64,000 bases of DNA from Streptomyces piniterrae (GTDB lineage: Bacteria > Actinomycetota > Actinomycetes > Streptomycetales > Streptomycetaceae). The translations under genes and the position numbers were made by a program. This document shows, piece after piece, positions 1 to 8,813 of the stretch. The notes beneath the pieces are model-generated. The model was given only the letters and a program-made list of their open reading frames with translations, was not told the DNA's origin and made no database searches. The stretch spans positions 62,001 through 126,000 of the forward strand of contig NZ_SUMB01000005.1 in assembly GCF_005048155.1 (NCBI RefSeq), written 5' to 3'. Positions within the stretch are counted from its first letter, which is position 1; every line of letters begins with the position of its first letter.

Positions 1-1113
1 CAGGCCGCGGATCTCGCGGTGGCGCAGGGCCTGCGGCGGGACACCCTGCACGACGCCACCACCGGCACCGGCGCGGACGTACGGGTGCTGACCAAGCACA
101 TGGATGTCCAGGGCGTGCAGTTCGCGGTCTCCATCTCCCGTCCGCTGAGCGAGATCAGCAGCGCGCTGAACACCCTCGCGCTGCTGCTGGCCGCCGTCGC
201 GGGACTGGGTGTCGTCGGGGCGGGCACGGCCGGACTGGTCATCGCGCGTTCCGGCCTCAAGCCCGTCGACCGGCTCACCGAAGCCGTCGAACACGTCGCC
301 CGCACCGAGGACCTGACCATCCGCATCCCGGCGGACGGCGAGGACGAGATCGCCCGCCTCTCCCGCTCGTTCAACTCCATGACCGCGGCGCTGGCCGCCT
401 CCCGCGACCTCCAGCAGCAGCTGATCGCGGACGCCGGCCATGAGCTGCGCACCCCGCTGACCTCGCTCCGTACCAACATCGATCTGCTGGTGCGCAGCGA
501 GCAGTCCGGCCGGGAGATCCCGGCCGCCGACAAGGCGGCGCTGCTGGCCTCGGTGAAGGCGCAGATGGGGGAGCTGGCGGCGCTGATCGGGGATCTCCAG
601 GAGCTGTCCAGGCCGCCGGCGCCCGGCCAGTCCGCCATCGAGGTGGTGGCGCTGCACGACATCGTCGCCGCGGCCCTGGACCGGGCCCGGCTGCGCGGCC
701 CGTCGCTGGCCTTCACCGCGGACCTCGGCCCCTGGTACGTACGGGCCGAACCGGCCGGGCTGGAACGCGCGGTGGTCAATCTGCTCGACAACGCGGTGAA
801 GTTCAGCCCGCCGGGCGGCAGCGTCCAGGTCCGGCTGGCGGCCGGCGAGCTGACCGTCCGCGACCACGGCCCCGGCATCCCCCAGGACGAACTGCCGCAT
901 GTCTTCGAGCGGTTCTGGCGCTCGCCGTCCGCGCGCAGCCTGCCCGGCAGCGGGCTGGGCCTGTCGATCGTGGCCCGTACGGCGGAGCAGGCGGGCGGCG
1001 ACGTACGGCTACGGGCCGCGGCGGGCGGCGGCACCGAGGCGCTGCTGACCCTGCCGGGCGCCGCGACGCCGCCACCGGAGATGCCGGGCCCGGCTACTTC
1101 TTCTGCTTCTTAG
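1..1113 (+). CDS. sensor histidine kinase, 5' end outside window
   Basis: C-terminal part of a membrane sensor histidine kinase. The frame is open to the left edge, so the input domain is missing. Counting from the first codon, a hydrophobic segment lies at about residues 58-80, then a HAMP linker, then a HisKA dimerisation domain with the phospho-acceptor in GHELRTP (His about 147). A HATPase_c domain follows, with NLLDNA (N box), DHGPGIP (G1) and GSGLGLSI (G2). It should autophosphorylate on His and pass phosphate to a response regulator. The layout resembles MprB/BaeS-type kinases; the partner regulator is presumably upstream, outside the window. The last 20 bases overlap the convergent DUF2993 gene. 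The signal sensed cannot be told from this fragment. Confidence 0.93.
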   Translation, partial: QAADLAVAQGLRRDTLHDATTGTGADVRVLTKHMDVQGVQFAVSISRPLSEISSALNTLALLLAAVAGLGVVGAGTAGLVIARSGLKPVDRLTEAVEHVARTEDLTIRIPADGEDEIARLSRSFNSMTAALAASRDLQQQLIADAGHELRTPLTSLRTNIDLLVRSEQSGREIPAADKAALLASVKAQMGELAALIGDLQELSRPPAPGQSAIEVVALHDIVAAALDRARLRGPSLAFTADLGPWYVRAEPAGLERAVVNLLDNAVKFSPPGGSVQVRLAAGELTVRDHGPGIPQDELPHVFERFWRSPSARSLPGSGLGLSIVARTAEQAGGDVRLRAAAGGGTEALLTLPGAATPPPEMPGPATSSAS

Positions 1114-2446
1114 CCGCGTCCCCGACCGGCAGGTTCGCGCCCGACAGCTCGACGCGGATGCCCTCCCGCTCGACGGAGATATCGCGCAGCCGTACGTCGC
1201 CGGGCGTCTTGGGCAGCCGGAAGGACAGCGACAGCCGGTCCGCGAGCTGCGGCTTGGTCAGTCCGGTCAGCGCGCCCAGCACCTTCGGGTCGATGCCGAC
1301 CTTCTCCAGCAGCCAGGGATGGTCGACCACCACATCGACGAGGTTGACCTGCATCAGCTGCTCGACGAAGCGCGGCGACCCGGTCAGCTCGTGCAGCTTC
1401 TGCTCGTCGCGCAGCGCCTGGTCGATGTACTGCCGGGGAATGCCGATCCGGTCCGCGATCGCCGGAATGCTCAGCATCGCCTTGACCTTGGCGGCCTGCC
1501 GGCTGACCTCGGCGGCGGCCTTGCGGGTCAGCCGCAGACCCTCTTCCTTGCCGGTGCCGGGGCGGTAGACGGCGACATCGCCGATGTCCAGCCGCATCCG
1601 GCTGATGTCGGTGGAAATCCCGCGGTCGCCCGCCCGCCGAATGCGGGCCTCCGCCCGTACCCGCAATTCGTGTCCGGCGATCGGCAGCCGCCCGTCGGCC
1701 CGGACCGCGTCGGGACCCATCTCGCTGAATTTCACCTGCGAGGCGCCCAGTTCGCGATTCATGTCGTCGAAGGCGAGCAGCACGCTGCCGTGCATTTTGC
1801 CGATCGTGGCGCCCTTGATGGACGAGGGAAGATCGCCGTCGAGCCGCACATCATTCGCGGTCGCCTCGATTTTCGCCAGCGAGACCCGGTCGGCCGCCAG
1901 GTCGGGAATGGTGACCTTCACCTGGTCGAGACGCTTGTCGAAGACCTGGGTGAGGAAGGGGAATCCCTGGATGTCGACTTCCGGCTTGGCCGTGAGCTTC
2001 AGGGATTCCTTCAGTTTCTCCTCGGTCTTGTCCTGTGCGTAGAGCACCGCGAAACGGTCGAGCAGGCTGAGGAACGCCGTGCACACCAGGACCGCGACCA
2101 GCAGTTTCAGGGTGAGCGGAACGGCGGCGAAGCGGCTGACCCCACGCTTGCGACGGCGGTGGTTCGGCGCCGTCCACACCTCGTCGTCCTCGTCCGAGCG
2201 CAGCCCCAGCCCCAGGGGATCGTCGCTGCCGTCACGCTCGTTGAGGTACGTACGGCGGCGGGACGTGCCGTCGAATTCCGCGCCGTATTCCGGCTCGGGC
2301 TCCGGCTCCGGCTCGGGGTCGGCGAGGGCCGCCAGGTCCGCGTAGGGATTGACCTTCTCAAGCCGTCTGGTGTCGCTGTGCGGGTCGTCCGGAGTGGAGC
2401 CTGACGGGGAGGGTGAAGCTATGCGTATGGGGGTTCGCATCCGCAT
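1094..2446 (-). CDS. DUF2993 (LmeA-like) membrane-anchored protein
   Basis: A 450-residue protein. The first 105 residues are disordered, with an acidic Pro-Glu repeat near 44-53. One membrane segment spans about 109-131. The rest resembles DUF2993/LmeA, a lipid-binding family related to the mannan-elongation factor of mycobacteria. The C-terminal domain would lie outside the membrane and may bind phospholipid, which is inferred from the family. Two in-frame ATGs, at 2446 and 2440, are both possible starts. The gene converges on and overlaps the sensor kinase by 20 bases, so the two are separate transcription units. No direct functional residue is visible. Confidence 0.75.
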   Translation of the reverse strand: MRMRTPIRIASPSPSGSTPDDPHSDTRRLEKVNPYADLAALADPEPEPEPEPEYGAEFDGTSRRRTYLNERDGSDDPLGLGLRSDEDDEVWTAPNHRRRKRGVSRFAAVPLTLKLLVAVLVCTAFLSLLDRFAVLYAQDKTEEKLKESLKLTAKPEVDIQGFPFLTQVFDKRLDQVKVTIPDLAADRVSLAKIEATANDVRLDGDLPSSIKGATIGKMHGSVLLAFDDMNRELGASQVKFSEMGPDAVRADGRLPIAGHELRVRAEARIRRAGDRGISTDISRMRLDIGDVAVYRPGTGKEEGLRLTRKAAAEVSRQAAKVKAMLSIPAIADRIGIPRQYIDQALRDEQKLHELTGSPRFVEQLMQVNLVDVVVDHPWLLEKVGIDPKVLGALTGLTKPQLADRLSLSFRLPKTPGDVRLRDISVEREGIRVELSGANLPVGDAAKKQKK

Positions 2447-2695
2447 ATCCCACCATGAGCGGGACCCTTGAACGCAAGCGCTACCGACGGTATGTGAGAT
2501 AGGTGATGGTTGTCCTGTCGGGCTTGGCGAAGAATTATCCGTAACTTGAGCACGATCTGATCTACCGTCACCATCCGCTGCGCTTTGCCTGGGCCGCGTC
2601 TTGTCTTTCCCGTCGTTGTACCTGCGGCAGGCGGTGGCCGCTGCGCGGGGCTGTCGGGTGCGGCTCCGGGCCTCCGGACTCCGTCCTGAGGGCCG

Positions 2696-3085
2696 TCACC
2701 GCACCCGACAGACAACCGCCCGCCGCAGGCGCAACGGCGAGAAGTGCCCACGGCGGGACAGCCGAAGACGGCGCGAGCAAAGCGCAGCGGATCGGCCCCA
2801 CGGCCTTACCGTGGCCAGTGCCAGGACCGCGCCGACCGCGGACATGACGACGATCAGCGCGTCGTAGGCGAGGAAGACCCACAGCGGAGCGTGATCCGCG
2901 GCGCCGTCGCCCCTCGCGTGGCGGTAGTCGACGCCCATCCAGAGGTGCCAGACGAACGAGGCCACCAGCCAGCCGAACGCCGCGTACGCCCAGAAGGCGA
3001 GGCGGCGCCGCGGCGGAGCGGGAGCCGGCGGAGGACCGGGGGACCTGCGTGAAGGAGAACCCGGGGACCTGCGTGACGGAGTCAT
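2696..3085 (-). CDS. small membrane protein, two predicted helices
   Basis: A 129-residue protein of unknown function. A Pro/Arg-rich head (1-27) is followed by two hydrophobic stretches, about 29-50 and 67-92, separated by a short polar loop with DYRHARGDG. The tail is Arg-rich. This pattern matches the many small actinobacterial membrane proteins described only as hypothetical. It lies upstream of the phosphotransferase-like gene on the opposite strand. The ATG start gives a plausible positive-inside topology. The call rests on hydropathy read by eye and codon pattern only. Confidence 0.55.
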   Translation of the reverse strand: MTPSRRSPGSPSRRSPGPPPAPAPPRRRLAFWAYAAFGWLVASFVWHLWMGVDYRHARGDGAADHAPLWVFLAYDALIVVMSAVGAVLALATVRPWGRSAALCSRRLRLSRRGHFSPLRLRRAVVCRVR

Positions 3086-3228
3086 ACCGGCACGCTAGGG
3101 ACGCGGGCCACGGTCCGGGTCCCACTACGGGCGGGACCGCCTCCCCCGCGCGGCGGAACCCCCGCTCGCCCTCGGGGCGCCCCGAAATCCCGTTGATCTT
3201 CCGGCCGTTGGGCCCGTACGGTCCGCGC

Positions 3229-4161
3229 ATGCTGCCTCGCGTGGACACGGACGACGAGTGGGACGCGATCGTCCCCGACGAACGGGTGATGCGGCCGGGG
3301 GCCGTCGCCCTCTGTACCCGGCTCGGCCTGACCGACGTCCCCCTGACCCGCTTCCCGGACGGGTCCCAGCCCGTCTACGCGGTCGGCGACCGGTACGTCC
3401 TCAAGCTGTTCCCCGCCGCGAGCGCGGCCGACGGCATCGCCGAGGCCCGCGTCCTCTCCCACGTCCAGGGCCGCCTTCCGGTCCCCACCCCCTATGTGCA
3501 CGACGCCGGGGAGTTCGACAACGGCTGGCGCTACGTCCTGATGTCCCGGTTGCGCGGCACGGACCTGGCCGTCACCTGGCCGCGTGTCCCGCGCGCCGAC
3601 CGGGACCGCATCGCCACCGAGTGCGGGGAGACCCTGGCCGCGCTGCACGCCCTCGACCCGGCCCCGCTCGCCGACGTCCTCGGCCCCGGTGACTGGGACG
3701 CCTTCCTCACCGGTCAGCGCGCCTCGGCGGTGGACCGCCAGCGCGCGCACGCGCTCCCCGAAGCTTGGCTGGAACAGATCCCCGGCTTCCTCAACTCGGT
3801 GCCGCTGCCCCCGCAACCGTCGGGGGCGCTGCTCCACACCGAGTTCATGCGCCAGCACCTGACCATCGACGAGCACGACGACTGGCGGCTGACCGGTCTG
3901 TTCGACTTCGAGCCCGCCATGATCGGCCACCGCGCCTACGACTTCGTCGCGGTGGGCCTGTTCGTCTCCCGCGGTGACCCCCGCCTGCTCGCCCGTGTCT
4001 TCCGCGCGTACGGCGAGACCTTCACCCCTCGCGAACTCCTCGCCCACACCCTGCTGCACGTCTACAGCAATCTGCCCTGGTATCTGCGGGAGCTGCCCGC
4101 CCCGCCGGAGCCGACGCTGGAGTCCCTGGCGGAGACCTGGTTCGGCACGGCGGGGCGGTGA
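3229..4161 (+). CDS. aminoglycoside/choline-type phosphotransferase family protein
   Basis: A 310-residue APH-superfamily kinase-like protein. The N-lobe has a conserved YVLKLFP lysine strand (about residue 65). The catalytic loop reads LLHTEFMRQHL and the metal-binding loop FDFEPAMIG. In most APH enzymes the catalytic loop is HxD; here it is HTE, a conservative Asp-to-Glu change. The substrate is unknown and could be an aminoglycoside, a sugar or another small alcohol. ATG 3229 is chosen because the conserved N-lobe follows closely; the frame stays open upstream, but the upstream sequence is low-complexity. The gene stands alone, with the DUF3574 gene convergent 28 bases downstream. Confidence 0.8.
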   Translation: MLPRVDTDDEWDAIVPDERVMRPGAVALCTRLGLTDVPLTRFPDGSQPVYAVGDRYVLKLFPAASAADGIAEARVLSHVQGRLPVPTPYVHDAGEFDNGWRYVLMSRLRGTDLAVTWPRVPRADRDRIATECGETLAALHALDPAPLADVLGPGDWDAFLTGQRASAVDRQRAHALPEAWLEQIPGFLNSVPLPPQPSGALLHTEFMRQHLTIDEHDDWRLTGLFDFEPAMIGHRAYDFVAVGLFVSRGDPRLLARVFRAYGETFTPRELLAHTLLHVYSNLPWYLRELPAPPEPTLESLAETWFGTAGR

Positions 4162-4189
4162 CAGGCCGGCCCACGGCCCGCCTGGCAGG

Positions 4190-4654
4190 TCAGAAGTCGA
4201 CGCGGGCGCGGTCGTCGACGCGGGCCACGGACTCCTGCCCGAACCGCTTGTTGTAGGTGTCGCGGATGTACTCGATCTTGGGGTCGTTCGGGCCGGCCTG
4301 GGAGGTGGGATAGAACAGCGTCAGCTCGTAGGAGCGCTCATGCTCGATGACGCCGTGTGCGTCCCGGTACTGGCCCTGCCCCTCCTGGATGGTCAGGCCG
4401 TCCGGGAAGCGGGGCGTGACGACCTTGTCGACGAACGCGTGGAACTGCTTGTCGGTGACGGCGGGGCCCCCGTCCGGGCGGGCGGTACCGAAGAAGAGGC
4501 TGGTCTCGACGTACGGAGCGCCGTGCGCGGCCCGCGGCGGCTGGCTGGCGTGCGCGGACGCGGGGGCGACGGCGGGTGCGGAGGCGGGCGCGGCGGCGCC
4601 GAGCAGGGCGGTGGACAGTGCCAGGACGGCGATACGCAGACGGGACGGGGCCAT
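4190..4654 (-). CDS. DUF3574 secreted protein
   Basis: A 154-residue exported protein. The N-terminus is a typical signal peptide: Arg-containing head, hydrophobic core to about residue 22, then an Ala-rich cleavage region. The mature part has the DUF3574 pattern: ETSLFFGT, TPRFPDGLT, GQGQYRD and the ELTLFYP strand. The function of DUF3574 is unknown. The start could instead be the TTG at 4663, which sits better relative to an AGGAAG ribosome site; this would add three residues. It is convergent with the phosphotransferase-like gene and divergent from the gene at 4857. Confidence 0.82.
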   Translation of the reverse strand: MAPSRLRIAVLALSTALLGAAAPASAPAVAPASAHASQPPRAAHGAPYVETSLFFGTARPDGGPAVTDKQFHAFVDKVVTPRFPDGLTIQEGQGQYRDAHGVIEHERSYELTLFYPTSQAGPNDPKIEYIRDTYNKRFGQESVARVDDRARVDF

Positions 4655-4856
4655 CGATGCCAACGGACTTCCTCTCGTGGGGACTCGGCCGGGTAACGAC
4701 GGTAAGGGGCCGAGAGGACGCGTCCTGGGGATATAAGCCACCCTTCGGGTGAGGGCGGGCATCGCGCCCAGGGGGGCATGGGCTCGCCGGACGGGGGCCA
4801 CAGGGAGGGTGGATACGCTGGCCCGATCCACTGTCACGGAATTGGGGAACTGCCGT

Positions 4857-5720
4857 ATGGCGATGCGCAAGAGCACGATGAAGGAGCAGGTCGCTGAGGC
4901 GATAGCCCAGCAGGCCCCCGGGGACCGGGCGTTGGTGTCGATCACCTGCCTGACCGGGCCGACCCCCTGGCTGACCGGGGCACTGGGCCTGATCGGACAG
5001 ATGCTGGTGAAGTACTACTTCGTCACCGTCACCGAGCAGGCGGTCGTCCTCCACCGGATGCACCGGCTCAACCAGCGGCCGCAGGAGATCACCCACGCGA
5101 TCCCGCGTGACCAGATACAGGGCGCGGTCTCCGAGGTCAATGTGAACCCGCTCTGGAGCTCGTTCCGCCTGGCGCTCCCGGGTGAGTCGGCCCCGGTCCG
5201 GCTGAACGTCCACCGCGTCTGGCGGGACGAGATGGAGCAGCTGCTCGCCATGATCGGCGCAGCGCCGCAGCAGGGTTACGCGCCGCAGCAGCCCGGCCTT
5301 CCGGGGCAGCAGCAGCCGGGCTACCACCAGGCTCCGCAGCAGCAGGGTTACGCGCCGCAGGGGGCACCGCAGGCGGGCCAGCAGGGGCAGCCGCAGTACC
5401 AGCAGCAGGCCCCGCACCAGGCTCCGCCGCAGCAGGCCCAGCCCGGCTACCCGCAGCAGGCGCCCCAGCACGCCCCCCAGCAGCCCCCGCACCAGGCTCC
5501 TCAGCAGCAGCCGCAGCCTGGCTACCAGCAGCCCCAGCAGCCCCAGCAGCACCCGGGCTACCACCAGGCCCCGCCGCAGCAGCCCCAGCCCGGCTACCAG
5601 CAGCCGCCGCACCAGGCACCCCAACAGGCCCCGCAGCAGGGCCAGTACGGCTACCCGGCCGGCCAGCCCCAGCAGCCCCCGTACGGCGCCCCGCAGCAGG
5701 GCAACCCCTACGGCGGCTGA
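4857..5720 (+). CDS. PH-like domain protein with Pro/Gln-rich tail
   Basis: A 287-residue protein in two parts. Residues 1 to about 135 look folded, with a hydrophobic patch near 32-50 and strands resembling a small PH-like domain. Residues 138-287 are a low-complexity tail of repeated Pro, Gln, Gly and Tyr units (GYxQ, HQAPQQ) with almost no charge. Such tails are common in actinobacterial cell-envelope or phase-separating proteins, but no function can be assigned. A second ATG at 4863 is possible. A strong hairpin follows at once. The repeats make the region prone to length change. Confidence 0.72.
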   Translation: MAMRKSTMKEQVAEAIAQQAPGDRALVSITCLTGPTPWLTGALGLIGQMLVKYYFVTVTEQAVVLHRMHRLNQRPQEITHAIPRDQIQGAVSEVNVNPLWSSFRLALPGESAPVRLNVHRVWRDEMEQLLAMIGAAPQQGYAPQQPGLPGQQQPGYHQAPQQQGYAPQGAPQAGQQGQPQYQQQAPHQAPPQQAQPGYPQQAPQHAPQQPPHQAPQQQPQPGYQQPQQPQQHPGYHQAPPQQPQPGYQQPPHQAPQQAPQQGQYGYPAGQPQQPPYGAPQQGNPYGG

Positions 5721-5741
5721 GCGCGCGCCACACGAACACGA

Positions 5742-5775
5742 CGACGGCCCGGCGGGGGATCCCGCCGGGCCGTCG
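5742..5775. terminator. bidirectional terminator hairpin
   Basis: A perfect 15-bp inverted repeat (5742-5756 with 5761-5775) around a 4-base loop. It lies between the stop of the Pro/Gln-tailed gene and the stop of the convergent 5'-nucleotidase gene, so it can serve both. There is no U tract, as usual in Streptomyces. Confidence 0.85.
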
Positions 5776-5800
5776 CCGCACCCTCTCCTCTGCTACTTCT

Positions 5801-7648
5801 CTACTTCACGACCGTGATCCGGTCCGCCTTCGGCGGGTTCAGCGGGCTGTCCGCCGAGGAATGGGCCGCCAGGTAGCCGGTGAACGCGTCCAGGTCGGAC
5901 GGGCCCACGTACTTGTTCCCGCCGTCCTTGAAGACCGGGAAGCCGTCGCCGCCGCCGGCCAGGAACTCGTTCATGGCGACGCGGTAGGTCTTGGCCGGGT
6001 CGATCGCGGCGCCGTTCAGCCTGATCGAGTCCTTGACCACGCGGTCGGCGCCGGTCTTGGTCATGTCCAGGGTGTACGTCAGGCCCTCGGAGACCTGGAG
6101 GATCTTCGGGGAGGCCGCGTTCGGGCCGCTGACCTGCTGCTGGAGCCCGGTGATCAGTTGCGCGCCGGTGAGGTCGACGACGTTCATCATGTTGGTGAAC
6201 GGCTGGACGGTGAAGGCCTCGCCGTAGGTGACCACGCCGTCCCCCTCCTCACCGGAGGCCTTGAAGGCGAGGTCGGAGCGGATGCCGCCGGGGTTCATCA
6301 ACGCGAGCTGGGCGCCGCCCTTGCCGTCCGGCTTGGTGGTCTCCAGCTGCGCGTCCGCGATGACATCGCCGAGCGGCGACTCGGGGGCGTTCGCGCCGCG
6401 GCCCGCGATGTCGGCGGAGATGCGGCCGACGGGGCGGTTCGCGACCGGCGCGGCGAGCTTGTTCCAGTGGGCGATCAAGGACGTCATGTCCGCGGCCTTG
6501 GGCTGGGTGCGGTTCACGACGTGGTTGACCCCGCGGGGCGCGTGCACGCTGGTGCGCACGATGTCCTTGGTGCGGCGGTCGTACGTCAGCGTGGTGTCCG
6601 TGTAGAGCTTGCCGTAGGACGCGGCGGAGGTGACGGTGCGCGGGGTGCCGGACGGGTCCGGGATGGTGCAGGCGTACGCCTGGTGCGTGTGGCCGGTGAC
6701 CAGCGCGTCGACCCGGGACGTCACGTTCTTGGCGATCTCGGTGATCGGGCCGGAGATGCCTCCCCCAGTCTCGGCTCCGCTCGACCGGGGGGACCCCCAT
6801 CCGGGGCCGGGGCTGTCGCAGTTGTAGTTGTACGAGGTGGAGGCGGGCAGACCGCCCTCGTGGATCAGCGCGACGATCGACTTCACGCCCTGCTTGTCGA
6901 GCTCCCGGGCGTACTTGTTGATCGTCTCGACCTCGTCGTGGAACTTCAGGCCCTTGATGCCCTCGGCGTTGACGATGTCCGGGGTGCCCTCCAGCGTCAC
7001 GCCGATGAAGCCGATCTTGACGCCGTTGCGCTGCCAGACGCTGTACGGCTTGAGCAGCGGCTTGCCGGTCCTGTCGTCCGTGACATTGGCGGTGAGGTAG
7101 GGGAAGTCCGCGCCCCGGAACTTCCTGCCGTCCTCGTAGCAGCCGTCCTTGGGGTGGCAGCCGCCGTTCTGGAGGCGGGTCAACTCCTTGCGGCCCTCGT
7201 CGAATTCATGGTTGCCGACGGAGGTGACGTCCAGCCCCAGCTTGTTCATCGCCTCGATGGTCGGTTCGTCGTGGAACAGACCGGAGAGCAGCGGGCTGGC
7301 GCCGACCATGTCACCGGCGGCCGCGGTGACCGAGTACGGGTGGCCCTTGCGGGCGGTGCGCAGCGACTGGGCGAGATATTCCACGCCGCCCGCCTCGACG
7401 GTCTTCTTGCTGCCGTCCGGCTGGATCTCCTCGACCGTGCCGGAGGAGCCCTGCGGCGGCTGGAGGTTGCCGTGGAAGTCGTTGAAGGAGAGAAGTTGTA
7501 CGTCGACGGTGCGGCCCGGGTGGCGTGCCGGGTCGCTGCTGGCGCCGGCCGGCAGGGCGGTGGCGGTGACACCGACGGCCGCGGCCAGTACGGCGGCCGC
7601 GGCCGTCAATCTGCGCGCGATACGGCGCCGTTGAGGTGTCGATGGCAT
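5801..7648 (-). CDS. secreted 5'-nucleotidase / metallophosphatase
   Basis: A 615-residue exported enzyme of the 5'-nucleotidase/UshA family. A signal peptide covers about residues 1-36. The metallophosphoesterase domain shows the di-metal motifs FNDFHGN, GDMVGASPL, GNHEFDEG and VTGHTHQ. The 5'-nucleotidase C-terminal domain has MNPGGIRSDL and the substrate pocket near FLAGGGDGF. It should hydrolyse extracellular nucleotides to nucleosides and phosphate, which fits a chromosome segment rich in phosphate genes. ATG 7648 is directly followed by the positively charged signal head. Residues near 288 are encoded by an in-frame copy of an interspersed repeat (separate entry). No PHO box is visible upstream. 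Confidence 0.92.
   Translation of the reverse strand: MPSTPQRRRIARRLTAAAAVLAAAVGVTATALPAGASSDPARHPGRTVDVQLLSFNDFHGNLQPPQGSSGTVEEIQPDGSKKTVEAGGVEYLAQSLRTARKGHPYSVTAAAGDMVGASPLLSGLFHDEPTIEAMNKLGLDVTSVGNHEFDEGRKELTRLQNGGCHPKDGCYEDGRKFRGADFPYLTANVTDDRTGKPLLKPYSVWQRNGVKIGFIGVTLEGTPDIVNAEGIKGLKFHDEVETINKYARELDKQGVKSIVALIHEGGLPASTSYNYNCDSPGPGWGSPRSSGAETGGGISGPITEIAKNVTSRVDALVTGHTHQAYACTIPDPSGTPRTVTSAASYGKLYTDTTLTYDRRTKDIVRTSVHAPRGVNHVVNRTQPKAADMTSLIAHWNKLAAPVANRPVGRISADIAGRGANAPESPLGDVIADAQLETTKPDGKGGAQLALMNPGGIRSDLAFKASGEEGDGVVTYGEAFTVQPFTNMMNVVDLTGAQLITGLQQQVSGPNAASPKILQVSEGLTYTLDMTKTGADRVVKDSIRLNGAAIDPAKTYRVAMNEFLAGGGDGFPVFKDGGNKYVGPSDLDAFTGYLAAHSSADSPLNPPKADRITVVK
6759..6800. repeat. 42-bp Streptomyces-type interspersed palindromic repeat inside the 5'-nucleotidase gene
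   Basis: A pyrimidine-rich arm beginning CCTCCCCCAG, a middle CTCGGCTCCGCTCGA and an end GGGGGGACCCCCA. This matches a short dispersed element I recognise from many Streptomyces genomes, usually between genes. Here it sits inside a coding region, is exactly 14 codons long and keeps the frame. The encoded Gly/Ser-rich stretch separates a CDSPG motif from GISGPI, which I recall as nearly adjacent in relatives. Confidence 0.7.
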
Positions 7649-7835
7649 GGGATCCCCCTCGTGTACCGGTCGGGTGCCGGTCGGTTACGGGACGGACAAC
7701 GGGTCGTGTGTGTCCGAGCGGTGGGCAGCCTACGGTCGACGCGCGTAGCGCAACAGGGGGAGAAGGGTTACGAGCTGGTTGCCGGGGAGCGGCGGCGTAC
7801 CGGACGAGCGCGCGGCAGGGTCGTACGCTTCAGGC

Positions 7836-8774
7836 ATGACTGACGCTGCACACGAGACGGGCCGGACCGGCCGCAGGATCCAGGTGGCCGACGAGCTGGC
7901 CCCGGAAGAGGCCGCGGCCGTCCTCGAGCTGATCGAGCGGGCCGCGCGTACGGACGGGCAGCCCGCCGTGTCCGAGCAGGGGCGCTTGCAGCTGCGCGGC
8001 GGGCGGCGGGTGGGAGTCCGGCACCTGTTGGTGTACGTGCCCGTGGACGACACCGAGGAACTGGTCGGGTACGCGCAGCTGGAGGACACTGACCCGGTGG
8101 AGGCGCCGGCCGCCGAGCTGGTCGTGCACCCCGGGCAGCGCGGCCGCGGGCACGGCCGGGCGCTGGGCACCGAACTGCTGGACCAGTCGGGCCGCCGGCT
8201 GCGGGTGTGGGCGCACGGCGGGCATCCGGCCGCCCGCCACCTGGCACAGACCCTCGGGCTGACGATGTTCCGGGAACTGCGGCAGATGCGGCGCTCGCTG
8301 ACGGACCTGGACCTGCCGGAGCCGGTCCTCCCCGAGGGCGTGACCGTACGGACCTTCCAGCCGGGCATCGACGACGAGGCCTGGCTGGAGATGAACGCGG
8401 AGGCGTTCGCGCACCACCCGGAGCAGGGCTCGCTGACCCGGCGCGACCTGGAGGCCCGGATGGCCGAGGCGTGGTTCGACCCGAAGGGTTTCTTCCTCGC
8501 GGAGAAGGGCGGGCGGCTGGCCGGCTTCCACTGGACCAAGGTGCATGCCGAGGAGGGCCTCGGCGAGGTGTACGTCCTCGGGATCCGGCCCGGCGCGCAG
8601 GGCGGCGGCCTGGGCAAGGCGCTGACCGCCATCGGGCTGCGGCATCTGGCGGCGGAGGGGCTGCCGACGGCGATGCTGTACGTGGACGCGGACAACGTGG
8701 CGGCGGTGACCGTGTACGAGCGGCTGGGATTCCGTACGCACGAGACGGATCTGATGTACCGCTCGGAGACGTGA
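7836..8774 (+). CDS. mshD: mycothiol synthase MshD
   Basis: A 312-residue tandem GNAT acetyltransferase. MshD transfers acetyl from acetyl-CoA to the cysteine amine of Cys-GlcN-Ins, the last step of mycothiol synthesis. The N-terminal GNAT half contains VHPGQRGRGHGRALG; the C-terminal half contains VLGIRPGAQGGGLGKAL, a clear acetyl-CoA loop, and ends with an AVTVYERLGF strand. The length suits MshD (about 300). ATG 7836 precedes the first conserved block by a short linker. mshA, the first enzyme of the pathway, lies nearby at 17236. The upstream nucleotidase is divergent, so the gene has its own promoter in the 187-base gap. Confidence 0.93.
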   Translation: MTDAAHETGRTGRRIQVADELAPEEAAAVLELIERAARTDGQPAVSEQGRLQLRGGRRVGVRHLLVYVPVDDTEELVGYAQLEDTDPVEAPAAELVVHPGQRGRGHGRALGTELLDQSGRRLRVWAHGGHPAARHLAQTLGLTMFRELRQMRRSLTDLDLPEPVLPEGVTVRTFQPGIDDEAWLEMNAEAFAHHPEQGSLTRRDLEARMAEAWFDPKGFFLAEKGGRLAGFHWTKVHAEEGLGEVYVLGIRPGAQGGGLGKALTAIGLRHLAAEGLPTAMLYVDADNVAAVTVYERLGFRTHETDLMYRSET

Positions 8775-8813
8775 GAGGCGCGGGCCGGGTGGGGCGGGCG
8801 AGGGGCTGCTGCC

